This document shows positions 22,630-33,898 of a stretch of 64,000 nt of DNA, in pieces (position 1 is the first letter of the stretch; each line of letters begins with the position of its first letter). Made by a program: the position numbers and the translations under genes. This DNA comes from Apiospora phragmitis (lineage: Eukaryota; Ascomycota; Sordariomycetes; Amphisphaeriales; Apiosporaceae): contig JAQQWL010000005.1 in NCBI GenBank assembly GCA_038363925.1, forward strand, positions 496,001-560,000. The letters run 5' to 3'. The notes under the pieces were generated by a model, which was not told the DNA's origin, did not search any database, and saw only the letters and a list, made by a program, of their open reading frames with translations.

Positions 22630-24025
22630 TTACTGCTGCTTCTTACACTGTTGCATAATAGCACCCGCACTTTTATCCAAGGCCACTGCAATCTGGTCGT
22701 CCGACCAACCTCCCCCTTCAATTCACGAAGCCGATGCCGATCTTCTTCAAGCCATAGGCGTCGTGCGCCGGTTTGTGTCCGCGCTTCCGTCGTGCTGGGG
22801 CTAGCATCACCCGGGTACTCGGCTATGGCCAGATCGATGTCGAAGTCTAGAAGCTCCTTGAGGTCAGCCGTGCTTTGATCTTGATGGGTCGTGTAAGGTG
22901 CAGCCTCCTGCCTGAGGAACTCTACCGCCTCAGGCACAATATTGCCTATGGCTGAGCGAACAGCCCTCTCTACTTGTATCGTCATAGACTCCTCCATGTG
23001 TCCGATGAAAGCTTGGGATGAAACGGCGGGCCCTGGAATTTCGTTGCGGCGCTTCTCTTGCAGTACAGATCGAGATACAGTACGGGATGGGGCTGCCACT
23101 TCTTTGCCGGTGGTGGTGCCAGATCTGGGGTTCGTATGGTGCGATGCGTTGCTTGAGCCGTGATCCCGGGCCCCAGCACGGCCGACGCCTCGTTTATGTG
23201 CAGGCCTCCAATTGTCGGAACCGCCATGTTCGGAATTGGCAGCATCAGAACCGTCATTGGCAAGGGCCTCATCCTCGAAACCGCCGTCGTCAGCGACCCC
23301 CGACTCGGAACCGTCGTCATATGTGCTGTCTCCGTCGCTGGCGCCTTGTCCACTGTTGTCACCGATCCTACTTTGATCGGGATCATCGTCTTGTGTATCA
23401 AAAGCTGCATTGCCCCGATGGTGACTGTCATCTCCGGTGCGTATTTCCTGACCGCTCTGCTCTTCATCGCTGACAAGACAAGAGATAGCTACCAAAGTGT
23501 GGGCGTCGTGGAGGTTCCTACAGCCCGCACAAAAATTGTTGCTGACTCCACGGCTCTTGCAATCCTGACACTCGTAACGGATGTCCACCAGCGCTTCCGC
23601 GCAAAAGTAGCGATGATACTGTGGTGGAGATAAGGGCTGCGTGGGACAGAAACGCAAACAGCAATTTCGTGCCGTACCAATCGATGAAGATCGTGAGTCT
23701 GCCGGCAATCCGACCAAAAGTTTGGCTTCCCGGGGCACTCTTGATACTCAAATCGCACGACGAACAGCTTTTCGGAACACAACTCGCACCGATGTGTCTG
23801 CTTCGGGCCGCTGTGTTCTTGGTTCTCCGGCACTGACCCCCCCCCCGACTCCTTCTTTTGCTCCGGGGCGCTGGGGACTCGGGCGCTCGGTCCTACTGGC
23901 TGCGAGGGCTCGCACTTAGCGACCAGTCTGCCGGACTGACGTAGTAGGCTATTCGCGGGCTTCCTTTTACATTCAAATCTAGCAGCTAAGCCTGAAATAT
24001 CGAGGTTTCTGTCATTCGAAAACAT
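22630..24025 (-). pseudogene. Tandem ZZ-like zinc-finger protein with SANT/Myb-like C-terminus, frameshifted
   Basis: Minus-strand gene from ATG 24023-24025. After a low-complexity segment containing a G10 run (23837-23846) come two Cys/His modules of ZZ type: HRCELCSEKLFVVRFEYQEC with a DCRQTHDLHRLVRH end, and YHRYFCAEALVDIRYECQDC with FCAGCRNLHDAHTLV. A one-base shift between them, at a short C run near 23650, is needed to join the modules. Then a long acidic linker (DDDPDQSRIGDNSGQG), a helical segment, and a C-terminal SANT/Myb-like unit (RLWLEEDRHRLRELKG, then WSDDQIAVALDKSAGAIMQQ) that is in frame only after one more base at a G5 run near 22706. The stop is TAA at 22630-22632. It is probably a nuclear DNA- or chromatin-binding protein; this is inferred from the domains. 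SANT genes are reported among Starship accessory genes. Confidence 0.55.
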
Positions 24026-24708
24026 CCTTCTGTTGCATCGACTCCCCCATGACTGGCAATCGGATGGATGTCGCGAGCTTCATGGGCATTAAAGCCAGGC
24101 ACTGCCAGGTCGCATGGAATTGAAGGTAAGAGGCAGCTGAAGGGACGATCGCGACGCCCATAGCGCCATGGCGCTTGATAAGGTACTTAGGATGTAGGGA
24201 GGTGGTACTTCGGGGGGCGGGGCAAATCGTGGCAGTTGCTCCAAATCTCAATCGTGATTGGGATTGCCTGTCCCAACTCGGGAACCCCCCTCTCCAAGTC
24301 AGACATGGTGGTATAATTCCTTTATTTGGAAGCAATGTAGGCGGATAGGCAAAAGCCCCTCGAGTCAAAGCTAGGTGCTGGAAATCCACAAGTGCTTGGT
24401 ATGACGGCTTCTATCACATATTTGCCCCATGGCCCCCGTCTAGCTTAGATCCTGCTAACACCACTGTGTGGGATGGGCCGCCTTCCAGGGCCAGGGTCAC
24501 AACCGGAATCTTGCTTATAGAATTCAGTCCTTTGTGTCAAATTCTATATGTTAAACATGGAGAGATCTTTTTGGTACATAAGTCGAGATGAGGGTATCCA
24601 TTGGGCAGTACCCAGCTATCGCGTCAGACGAAGTCTTGAACCCTGTGTCCAACAAATAATGTATCAGATTATCATAACAACCACAGTCATTTTAATTAGA
24701 ACCTTCTT
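24026..24708. other. No gene recognised
   Basis: A minus-strand frame of 125 codons at 24012-24389 overlaps the start of the zinc-finger gene and has no motif. The remainder is unremarkable, turning AT-rich after 24540. Confidence 0.35.
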
Positions 24709-25593
24709 TCAAGTCCCATATGTCTCATCAGCCACTATGTGCGAGATTTCCATAGCATTGGCACATTTTCGTCGCTTCTTCACTTCTTGAGGTCCGTTGC
24801 TGCTTTTCTTCTTCCCTACTACCTTCGTCTTACCTCCGATATTATTCTCCATCGGTTGACCCACACCTCGTACACCTGGATCTACCAAACCAAAGTCTCT
24901 GAAACCTTCGGGCGCACTCATAGTAGACAGAGGAATAGGTGCGTCTTGTGCTTCGGTGCTGCAACCATCCAGCTGAAGCCCCGGGGTAGTTTCGAAGGTT
25001 GGTCCTTCTAGGACGCTATTCTTACGCATGAATTGGGGAAGAAATATTTTGCTCATCTTTTACGAGAACATCTCGCTAGAAGGCACAGGATGAGCTGGCT
25101 CAGAGTTCGTTGTTGGGTCGCATGGTGAGATGAAGCTCTGAACTCTCCGTGCCGAGGCTGTCCATTGCAGTGAGGGTTGAGAACGATCGGGAAATCCTCG
25201 TACCACGAGCCAATATGGTAATCTCAGCGGGCTGCAGAACTTCAAACACCATTGTGAAATCGAGGCATGAAAGTTTGGCTGATGGGGACAAGGCGGTGTG
25301 TCAACATTCAAGTGGGATGAAGGAGGAGGAAAGCTCGGGACAAGCGGTTCGGCATAAACATCGGAGTCCACAAAAGGAGCCCAATCTGAAGTGAGGTCTT
25401 CCATGAACATGAAAAAGGCTCGTGCGCCACAACGGAACAGGATGACAACAGACGCTCCAACGTATTTTATCTCAAATCTTTCGCACGAGCCATCCATGTT
25501 AACTCCGTTCACTCTCGATACGTGTTGCAATATTGAAAGAAAACTTCCGTCAATACAATCTGCATTTAAATATCTCAAGGAATCCAGGGAGGT
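24709..25593 (-). pseudogene. Hypothetical fungal gene with an internal TAA
   Basis: A minus-strand frame without a start codon of its own begins after a stop near 25593 (RYLNADCIDGSFLSILQHVS, then WAPFVDSDVYAEP), so a 5' exon is missing or unrecognised. It continues to a TAA at 25060-25062, where CAA fits, and then in the same frame through KMSKIFLPQFMRKNSVLEGP to 24709, with a basic C-terminus (KKSSNGPQEVKKRRKCANAM) that could be a nuclear localisation signal. In the middle (25291-25100) another frame reads more protein-like, so compensating indels are possible. No family recognised. Confidence 0.4.
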
Positions 25594-26073
25594 GATTGAT
25601 TGTTAGGTTGCTTATTATTTTAATGTGGTAGTCGTCACTGTAGGGGGGAGGTTCTGCGATGAATTGTTACCATGCTTACGCATGGCCGTTCTACGCCAAA
25701 GATACTACAGAACCGTATGTCTTGTGGGTTTAATGTGTGCACCGGTGCTGAGGATGACACAGTGCGTGTAAGCGGAACTACATTGTATACGCAGTGGTCA
25801 GGGTGGGAATTGTTACTGTTTCAAGGTTATGGTGCTGGAGACCGTATGTACGTATACTAGGCACGTACTCGAAAGTATCACGCCAACCATGCGTGACATG
25901 GAGGTGTTGGTAAAGACTAGAGAGACGTTCTAGCATGACATGTGCAATGGTAGTATTTTTGGTTGCCTGTCAATACGGTCGTAAGCTAAACTAGTGCATG
26001 TTGACAGGCACTAAGTGTTCCAACTTTGGATTTCCCATCGGCTTTACATATTTAGCTATAGATGTGTAATACA
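25594..26073. other. Spacer, no gene recognised
   Basis: A 62-codon plus-strand frame at 25672-25860 has no motif. The sequence leads into the left inverted repeat of the element at 26074. Confidence 0.35.
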
Positions 26074-26673
26074 TATGTACAGTCGAATTCGAAATCGGTT
26101 TCCGCTTTCTGAAGCCGAACTGTTTATTCAAGTCGAACCCACACCTGTCTTGGCGCTGACCGGTACTTTGTGAGATCAGTGTAGTACTTTAGATCATTAA
26201 GTACGTACCGAACAAGCGAACGCTATCTTTAACGGATAGTATAAACGTATACCCTATATAGCTATTAGATATTCTATTCTAGCGGATATAATATATATAT
26301 AACCTAGTAGCTGGTAACCCGCTTAGGGCTAGCTAGGGCCTACAACCCCGCTTTAGGGGCCCTTGGGGTCAGGCAGAAAGGCGACTTTTTCGTAGCCTGC
26401 CTGTATTATATTATCCTTACTATGTATTACTATCCGACGGGCGTTTCCCTACGACTTTACGATTTAATTGGCACGACGTGCAGATCCCGTAATTAAATCA
26501 GCCTTATAGCGATAACCCCGGCGATAGCCGTAATACGTGCCTTATGCTGGACTCCTATTTAGCAGGGACGACTTAGCCTACTTCTCTACATCCCAGGCCA
26601 TCCCTATAGACGAAGGTGATCGCGACCTTCCAAAACATCGGCCCTGATTCTCGAAGCCAGCCTTCCGATTATT

Positions 26674-29600
26674 ATACGGCTTTTATAACGACAAGCGGAT
26701 AGCAAATTCAGCCTTATCGAGATGTCCTAAAATATCCCCTCGTATACGATACTTTCGTATACCTGGGAAGAAGGCGAGGAGGTTACGTTCGAAAATATTA
26801 CGTAAAATAGAGGACTCGATAAGAAAGGCTACCAGAAGCTCTAGTTCTATATAACGCAGGTAGCCGATGATAATATTTAATACTTCTGGATAAACAGTTA
26901 TTATATCGATAAATCTAATAATACCGAACTATCTATAGCTATTAATTCTATATTTCGTTAGTATAAGCAGTCGACTAGATATTACGTATACCTTGCCGAT
27001 ATTTCGAAAGGCACCGATATCGAGACCGACGAACTATCGCGATCGACGTGGAAGCTCTCTTTCCGAAAGAGTAGGTGGTTTACCCGAGGTTGGACACTTT
27101 AAGAGCTAATTACGCCGGCGTCGGTAGAGTTCTTCTCACGGGAAGGCTAGCGCCTAAATAATAAAATATCGCTCGAATAATTACTTATCGATATTACGAA
27201 TATCCCCGAATCCGCCCTTCGAGGGAAACCCTCTTCTATAATTCAGCGTTAATAAACGTATATTATAGATAAAAAGTCGAGTAATTACCTATAAAGAGGA
27301 TATAATATATTCTTTATTTAAGATTTTCGATATCTTTTTATTACTTTTATACGGCGAAGGGGGAGTAGAAAGCGATATCGCGTTTACGGCGGGAGATATC
27401 TATAACCCAGAACTCCCGAGTAGAGGTATTAACGAAGTTACCTATTATATAAGGAGCCTCCTTCGACTTCCACGCCGAAGAATATAATCCGACCTACTTC
27501 TAAAATACTCGAGTCGAGCTATTACGCGAGATTAATAAATAGATTTAAAACCCGAGCGTATAAACGATATTCTAGCTTAATAATATAATAAGAACGGGTA
27601 AATCCATTATCTCGTATATATTAACGTAAACTGTTTCCGTAGGCGGGTTCCTTAATGTTAGCTTCTTCTTCAAACGTGGCGAGGGAAATCGTGGCGGCGT
27701 ATCTAAGTTCTTCTTTATATTAGCGGCGTAACTATGTTTACGGGACCCGGCTGTTATACCGTATATCTAAGCTGCTATCGATTCCGACCTTTTAATCTTC
27801 GGAAAAGGAATACGAGAATAAATCGAGAAGCTTATACTTTAACCGCTATTAAAAATAACAGAAGACGTGTATAAGGACCGTACTTTTCTAATTATCGTTA
27901 ATGCACTCAATAAGTATAAGAACGAGGATAATATTAGGCTCCTTATCTACCTATTCTCGAGCTCGAAAAGAATATAATTATTACGACTTAAGATCTTTCT
28001 TATTAATAGACCCGAGCTTTTAATCCGTCTTAGCTTCACTATAATTAAAGGAGAATACCAAGACCTTATCCTTTACGAGGTCGTTATATCCGTAATTAAG
28101 CACAATATCCAAGCCTTCTTTAATAATGAGTTTACGCGAGTAAAGAATAATTATAACGCTTCCGTAATAGAAGACCGATATATACCCGTTATATAGCCGA
28201 GCGAAGATAATATATAGATCTTAGTTAGGATAGCGGTATTACTATTTATTTTCGCCGTTACCGTCTATCGCTTTATCGGTAACCGAAAGGTTAGGAGTCC
28301 GATTATAAACCTGGGTAAGGTTTTATAATAGTAAACGCGAAATTAAGAATCTTAATTCGATATAACGTATATACCCGTCTTAAAGTATCTACTTCTTAAT
28401 CTCTCGGTACGGCGGCGAGCGGCCAGACTGCAATAATTCCGTACTATCGTTAATTCGATCGTGGTGCTTATTAGTCCCCTTTTTACGTCTGCTCTGGCCT
28501 AGTTACTTTATACGACTTCGGGCGACGTATTAGACAGCCTGGACCTATTTTATTCCGTTCTTAATATCCCCGATTTATTTAAATAACCGATTCGATTATT
28601 ATATTTATCCTTCCGCGACTTCCTTCTCGACCCGGAGAAGTAGGGGAATAACCAGTTTTGGATTAATAAAAAGGAAGTCCATCGTCGGCTAGCTATAGAA
28701 TATCTACGTACTATAAATAAGTCGCTGCGGACGGATATCTGTGAAATCCGGGTACCAGGGATAGCATTCTCTAAGATTAACCCTCGACGAATTAAGGAGT
28801 ACCTGCGGCTAGAGATACAGTATACCTGCCGCTACTAGGTATACTATTTAAAGCATTTAGGCACGAAGATCTCCGACGGTGACGAGGTACACGGTTTTTT
28901 AACTTCCCACTTCCTACATTGGATAGAAGCGCTCAGTCTTATAAATAGACTTTCAGAGAGCTTAGGGATTTTGGTAACGTTAAAAAGTTTTATAGTAAGT
29001 TACGCCTAGATTTATTTAGCTAAGTTATTAATATAATATTAAATCCACTAATAATAACTAATTTATTAATTTCCTTAACGATACGGAACGCTTTATTCTA
29101 GCTAACGTTTCTACTATCCAAGTTACCCCTCTTTAAATCTATTTATCTAACCTCCTCTTCGCTCCGGAACAGAGCGTAATCCGTGCTACATTTTAAGATC
29201 TTATCCTATAATAGATCTTACGCCAGCTAGTAATAGACGATAAATAGAATAATTGCCGCCAGACACTCGAGGGCCACAGCGGCGTCGTTAACTCGGTGGC
29301 GTTCTCGCCCGACGGCAAGCTCGTGGCGTCGGCGTCGGGAGACGAGACGGTCAAGGTCTGGGACGCGGCGACGGGCCAGGAGTGCCAAACTACTGACATA
29401 GATACCGTTTCCTCCACATTGTCGTTTAGTCCGGATTCTTCGTCCATTTTGACCGATGTTAGAGCTATCCCTATCGGTCGCCAGTCTAGCCAGTCATTAC
29501 CTCTATAACGCGTGGCTGCAAGATTTGGCCTTGGTATTAACGAGGATCGCAGCTGGATCACTTAGTGCGGGAGTCCCCTGTTATGGCTGCCACCCGATTT

Positions 29601-29727
29601 CCGGCCAACCCATGGTGGATCTGCTGTGCTTGGTTCTCTGGTAGCTATCGGCTGTCCGTCGGGAAGGGTTTTTGTCGTGCAACTTACTGAGGGGCTTGAG
29701 AACGTGGTAGCTTCGTCGACTGGCTGA
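26674..29727 (+). pseudogene. HET-NACHT-WD40 receptor relic (HNWD type), copy 1
   Basis: Starts at ATA CGG, corresponding to the MRLL start of HET domains with ATG mutated to ATA. HET domain at about 26674-27240: NIPSYTILSYTWEEGEEVTF, YVYLADISKGTDIETDELS, FRKSRWFTRGWTL and ASVEFFSREG. NACHT domain at about 27570-28300: a decayed P-loop near 27590, LMLASSSNVARE/FFFKRGEG text near 27665, a Walker B-like IIVNALNK near 27895 (VDALDE in intact relatives), and FLINRPELLIRL. One WD40 repeat at 29255-29390 is perfect (TLEGHSGVVNSVAFSPDG), followed by a conserved C-terminal segment LLWLPPDFRPTHGGSAVLGS and stop TGA 29725-29727. Dozens of stops disrupt HET and NACHT, fitting RIP. HNWD proteins control heterokaryon incompatibility and cell death. 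Confidence 0.85.
29255..29390 (+). repeat. Unmutated WD40 repeat unit inside the HNWD relic
   Basis: About 136 bp, GC-rich, with every codon intact, in the middle of AT-rich, stop-filled sequence. It encodes a single canonical WD40 unit ending in DETVKVWDAATG. HNWD genes normally carry many near-identical units; here only one remains. Confidence 0.75.
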
Positions 29728-30510
29728 GAGATAGCAATACATCTATATTTCTACTATCTTTGCAAATGGAGGGTCCTAGGGCGTGTTATATATTTATAGT
29801 CCTCGGTTCTTTATAATTATTTAATTATTTTCCCTTTATTTACTCTTCCTTTATTTATTATATTAACTTAACTTTAATAATATTATTTTAGTTATTTTAT
29901 AAAATATATTTATCTGTTTTCGAATTTAAAAACAGGCGTAAAGATTAACGTAGGTATAGCCCAGGAGTAAGAGGCGCGGGGCGGAAGAGATCAAGCTTTA
30001 TATATGCTATAGCTCCAGGCCACCAGTTACCAGTAGCTACCCGTTCTTCCGTTGGTTAGCTAGTAAGCCAAAACGGCGGTAGAGAGTAGAGTAATAACGT
30101 TAACGCATCCCTAGCTTTTAATTATAACAATATATAATATAACAGGCCTGCTTAATAATTCAGTGCTTTCATCGGTTTATATAGCGATATATATATTAAA
30201 ACGAGGTATATAAAATTATAAATTAGGCCTACTTTTAAAATAAGTAGTAAGCGTCGAAATAGATATTTCCTTATTTTATAACTCGCTCGGATATTCTATT
30301 ATACGGGGTGTTATACAGCTATACGATACTTTAATAATGGCGCTAGCCAAAGCAGTACGTACCTCTGATAACCCGAAGTATTGTGCAAGCTATGGAAAGT
30401 ACCTGTCAGCGCCAAGCCTGATGTAGATCCGACGTTAACAGATAGTTTAATCTTAAAAGGCGGAAACCGATTTCGAATTCGACTGTACATAGTGTTTGTA
30501 CAGTACGGTA

Positions 30511-30726
30511 GAATCCAGGTTCAGCGTCCGGCTATCTGACATTAAAAAATAGAAACTGGAAGTACTGTGGGACGCCTGCGCCGCGCGTAAGCAATGTGGG
30601 AGAAGTATCGGTCATCGCCAAGCAAGATTTTCGTAGGGCTGCATATTTGGCGCTGACATGTATCGCTACTGCTAAGCCCTGTACTCCAGCGGACTTGGAG
30701 CCGACAGTGGATCAGTGGACTACAGA
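30511..30726 (+). repeat. Dispersed repeat R1, copy 2
   Basis: Aligns with 6461-6677 and 47897-48075, beginning GAATCCAGGTTCAGCGTCC and ending near CAGTGGATCAGTGGA. It starts about 20 bp outside the right arm of the 26.07-30.49 kb element. Confidence 0.75.
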
Positions 30727-31380
30727 GCCCTACGGTACTTTAGCGGACAACTTTTACATATCCTTCGCGGACGCTGAATCTGGATTTTATTGTACAGTAC
30801 TAATTACTGATGTGCATGCAAAGCACGCGCAAACATTTTCGCATGTGACCACTGTTACTCGTAACATGCAAGCCCATTTGCGCTCATGGGCCAAGCTGGT
30901 CTTTCACACAGCCCGCGACGTTCATCGAATTGCCTGAGATGTACAAAGAGCCTGGACGATCTAAGGCCCAACCCCTGGAATGGTTTCACAACTTCAAACT
31001 CGCAATCTGCGATCTTCACATACGACTAGGTATTGGAAGCCCATAATTTGTGTTTAGGAAATGCTTTGGAGCTTTAACTAAATGCGCCATTGTCGCATAG
31101 CAATACGAGAGCTGTCCAATTGTATATTACATCCGATCGTTGATTGAAGAGCCAGATGCATAGGCCGAACAACCCGACAGCTAACAATAAAAGACTCAGA
31201 AAAACTTAAATTCCACCAGCTTCATACCTAGATTTAGCCTCCGTAAATATTCATTACTTCGTAGCAGCTAACATCTCATGTCTAACAGCCCTCCTCCCGA
31301 GTCGCTTGAGTAATATGCAATCAAACACGAAAGAATGCATGGGGACTCTCTGCAACGGCCGTAATAATCGCCGCGACGTC
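30727..31380. other. No gene firmly recognised
   Basis: A plus-strand frame at 30596-30937 (113 codons) begins inside repeat R1 and continues through readable text such as DNFYISFADAESGFYCTVLI. It may be a fragment of a gene joined to the repeat, but no family is evident and repeat R1 is non-coding elsewhere. Confidence 0.35.
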
Positions 31381-32116
31381 TTATGTGGTGTCTGTGTGCA
31401 AAAATAGGCTGTGGTCGCTTTCGATCTCTATGATATGGCAGCCGGAGTTCTGCGCCATCTCTTGTTGGATGCCAGCAGGAATGGCCTTGTCCTTTGTACA
31501 TTTCACATAGTATGTAAGAACCTTGATATCAGCTGCCACGAAGTGAACCTCTTCCACGATACTTACGTGGCTTTGATAAAGGAGCTGGGCAGAGAGGACT
31601 TAACGCAAAGGTTTGCTTAGCTCGCTATAGAACAAGTCGGCGGCGGTGTCAGAACACTTCAGTAAGGGCCCCTAAAACATGTTAACCGGGAACAACCGCG
31701 GAATGGACGCTTCTTACATCGACTGCATAAAGGGTCGGCAAACGAGTACCGACGGAGGCAAGAAAACAAGTGTCCTTCTGTGCCAGTATAGCCGCCGCTA
31801 TGAAAACGACAGCCATAATACCGCCCTGCTGGCCTCTCGATTTCCGTTCTTTAATAGTATGGTTTTTAGTAGCTGCACTTCCAGCGATTCCGCCAAAACT
31901 GTGGCAAATGAGGACCGCTTTCTTTCCAGCGTCGAGTAGTGGAAGTAGGTCCTCGTATATCCGCTTAACATTATGGAGATAGGTTTTGCGCCCAACAGAC
32001 TCATCTAGTCCGGTAGTAGGTAAGGCTGGAGCGAACACCGTGTAACCATGGCCATGAAGGTTATCGATAAGGTTGCGGTAAAAATGTGGCGGGTGGCAAG
32101 CGCCGTAAACAAGCAT
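31381..32116 (-). pseudogene. Alpha/beta hydrolase, broken
   Basis: Minus-strand gene. From ATG 32114-32116 it reads MLVYGACHPPHFYRNLIDNL, the usual beginning of fungal single-domain alpha/beta hydrolases, then VFAPALPTTGL and the nucleophile elbow LICHSFGGIAG (catalytic Ser in HSFGG). The frame closes at 31682 and the protein continues in another frame: ADLFYSELSKPLR, one TAA where CAA fits, then VEEVHFVAADIKVLTYYVKC and a C-terminal ESDHSLFLHTD with the catalytic His, ending at TAA 31381-31383. The upstream frame (TTPKPVI before the Met) suggests the natural start may lie in a lost 5' exon. The family includes esterases and related hydrolases; the substrate is unknown. It has one frameshift and one RIP-type stop. 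Confidence 0.7.
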
Positions 32117-32841
32117 AATAACTGGTTTCGGAGTTGTTATATTAACGTATCAATGTTTAGTGGCGAAATACTATTCAAGGAAATAGAGCCTAGGCTTAAT
32201 ATATCATATCAGTTTTGGCAAGCTGCTCGGCTTATAACACGTGGAATTATTTCCTTATTACTGTAACGTTGACTTCCATCTAGTGCTTTTGGGCCAAAGT
32301 CATCACTGTCATCAAAAGGTGTCCTAGAACCACAAAGATGGCATGAAACATCCTATGTACCACCAATTACACGGCTACTCTAGCCAACCTACCTTTACTA
32401 GATGCTACATACATTCCATCACTATGTACGTTACAACACGTCATACAGTATACGCCTACAGTATGTAATGTGCTGTTAGCTTGTACTGGATGAGTACCTA
32501 GAGCTTACGCTTATCCTTTTATACTCAAAGCGAATATGTGGTATAGATTTGATCTAAAAAAGAAGTTTCAGACTTTTCGAATACTGTAACGGGTGACGAG
32601 ATATATATAGTTATGCCATCGCGTAAACCCCCTTGCCCTTTTTCCTTTTCCTTTGGGCCCTCTGTGCCCATCACCGTTCAATTCGGGTGAGAAGATGCAA
32701 TATTAAGTGCATTTCACCTACGTACTCAATATTGTAACATCACCAACCGCCACTTCTAATTTTAACCTTCTCCATTCAGACAATGGTAGCTCAATTCTAC
32801 CTTGACCCCCTAACCAGGGCCTCGCGGATACATTGGCGACA
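32117..32841. other. Divergent intergenic region of two hydrolase relics
   Basis: No supported gene. The promoters of the minus-strand hydrolase and the plus-strand esterase should lie here. Frames around 32048-32266 and 32718-32936 have no motif. Confidence 0.4.
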
Positions 32842-33898
32842 ATGCCGGGAATGGAAACGTTAAGTATACCTGAGCTTCGCGATTCACTAGTACAGCTCAA
32901 TACACATGAACAGCTCTCTGGAGTGAAGCGGACCAAGATCCAAGTACCTGTTGCAAATGGAACGGAAACGTGGATTTACACCCCTATACGCACTCAGGGT
33001 CCGCTACCCTATATCTTTTACGTTCATGGAGGAGGCTTTGTCGGAGGGAAGTAAGTCTTGTGACATGTTTCCATCCAGTGTAAAGTCAGATATGCCAGTA
33101 TTAAAGCGGCCATAATAACATTTACCACCTGTTTAGCATTTCCGTCTACGACCCGATTACCACTGATCTCGTGCTACGCACTAGGTATTCTCTAATTTTC
33201 CCCCAGTACAAGCTAGCACCTGAGGCACAATGGCCTGCGCAGCAGGAACAATACTTTAATGTCCTGGAATGGACAGTTCGGAATAGAGCGAGCCAAAACC
33301 TCATTCCTAACAAATTCGCTATTATGGGAGACAGCGCCGCAGGTAAGCTCGAGATATGTATTGGTCACTAGAGCACTTTATAGTTTCTGCGTCAATCTTT
33401 CTCACTGCTCCGTACTGGTTTTAGGCGTCCTTATCCTTAACATGAACATCATAGCACAGTAAAAGATGTTGAGCGTTCCCTATAACGTGCTCCTCAGCCT
33501 TGTGACCAATCTGGACTATATAGGCAAACCTACCTGCTAGCCGCCACGAGTTCTGGGGCGGCCCGTACCTGACAGGAGAGACCATGCGTAGGTTCGCCGA
33601 TGCATACCTCCCAGCATCGGTGGATCGGGCATCGGAGCTAGTGAGCCTTTCGAAAATGTCCGAGAATACGGCCCAAGCCATTGCTCCGACACTCATCATC
33701 ACCAGCTCTGCCGACATACTGCGTGATGAGGCCGAAGAGCTAGGTGAGAAGCTTCAGAAAGCTGGCCGCGACGTCGCCGTTTTGCGAGCCCACGGCCAGA
33801 TACACGACTCGGCAGTGATAGAGGTCACGAGAAGTGGACCGACGCCAAAAATGGTCATGACATTAATTACAGCCTCACTGAAGCAGAGGCTGGGTTGA
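32842..33898 (+). pseudogene. HSL-type esterase (alpha/beta hydrolase-3), broken
   Basis: Starts at ATG 32842 (MPGMETLSIPELRDSL). The oxyanion-hole motif FYVHGGGFVGG is followed by an intron at 33051-33136 (GTAAGT...TTTAG), which joins in frame to ISVYDPITTDLVLRTRY and YKLAPEAQWPAQQ. The nucleophile elbow GDSAAG is split by a second intron starting with GTAAGC near 33342 and ending near 33424. Downstream a TAA, where CAA fits, and a one-base shift near 33530 break the frame. The C-terminal part holds the catalytic Asp (SADILRDEAEEL) and His (AHGQIHDS) and ends at TGA 33896-33898. Length and motif order match hormone-sensitive-lipase-like fungal esterases. It is divergent from the other hydrolase; the pair could be a remnant of a metabolic cluster (inference). 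Confidence 0.75.

Larger units (their letters stand above)
26074..30490. mobile_element. 4.4-kb inverted-repeat element enclosing an NLR relic
   Basis: The outer 33 bp of the arms at 26074-26217 and 30345-30490 are inverted copies with one mismatch (TATGTACAGTCGAATTCG...); inward the match continues less well over about 145 bp and includes CTTGGCGCTGAC and GTACGTAC blocks. The interior holds a HET-NACHT-WD40 relic and AT-rich DNA (26218-26673 and 29728-30344) with no recognisable transposase. It is therefore either a non-autonomous element that captured a receptor gene or two independent repeat copies that happen to flank it. No clear target-site duplication was found. Confidence 0.6.
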
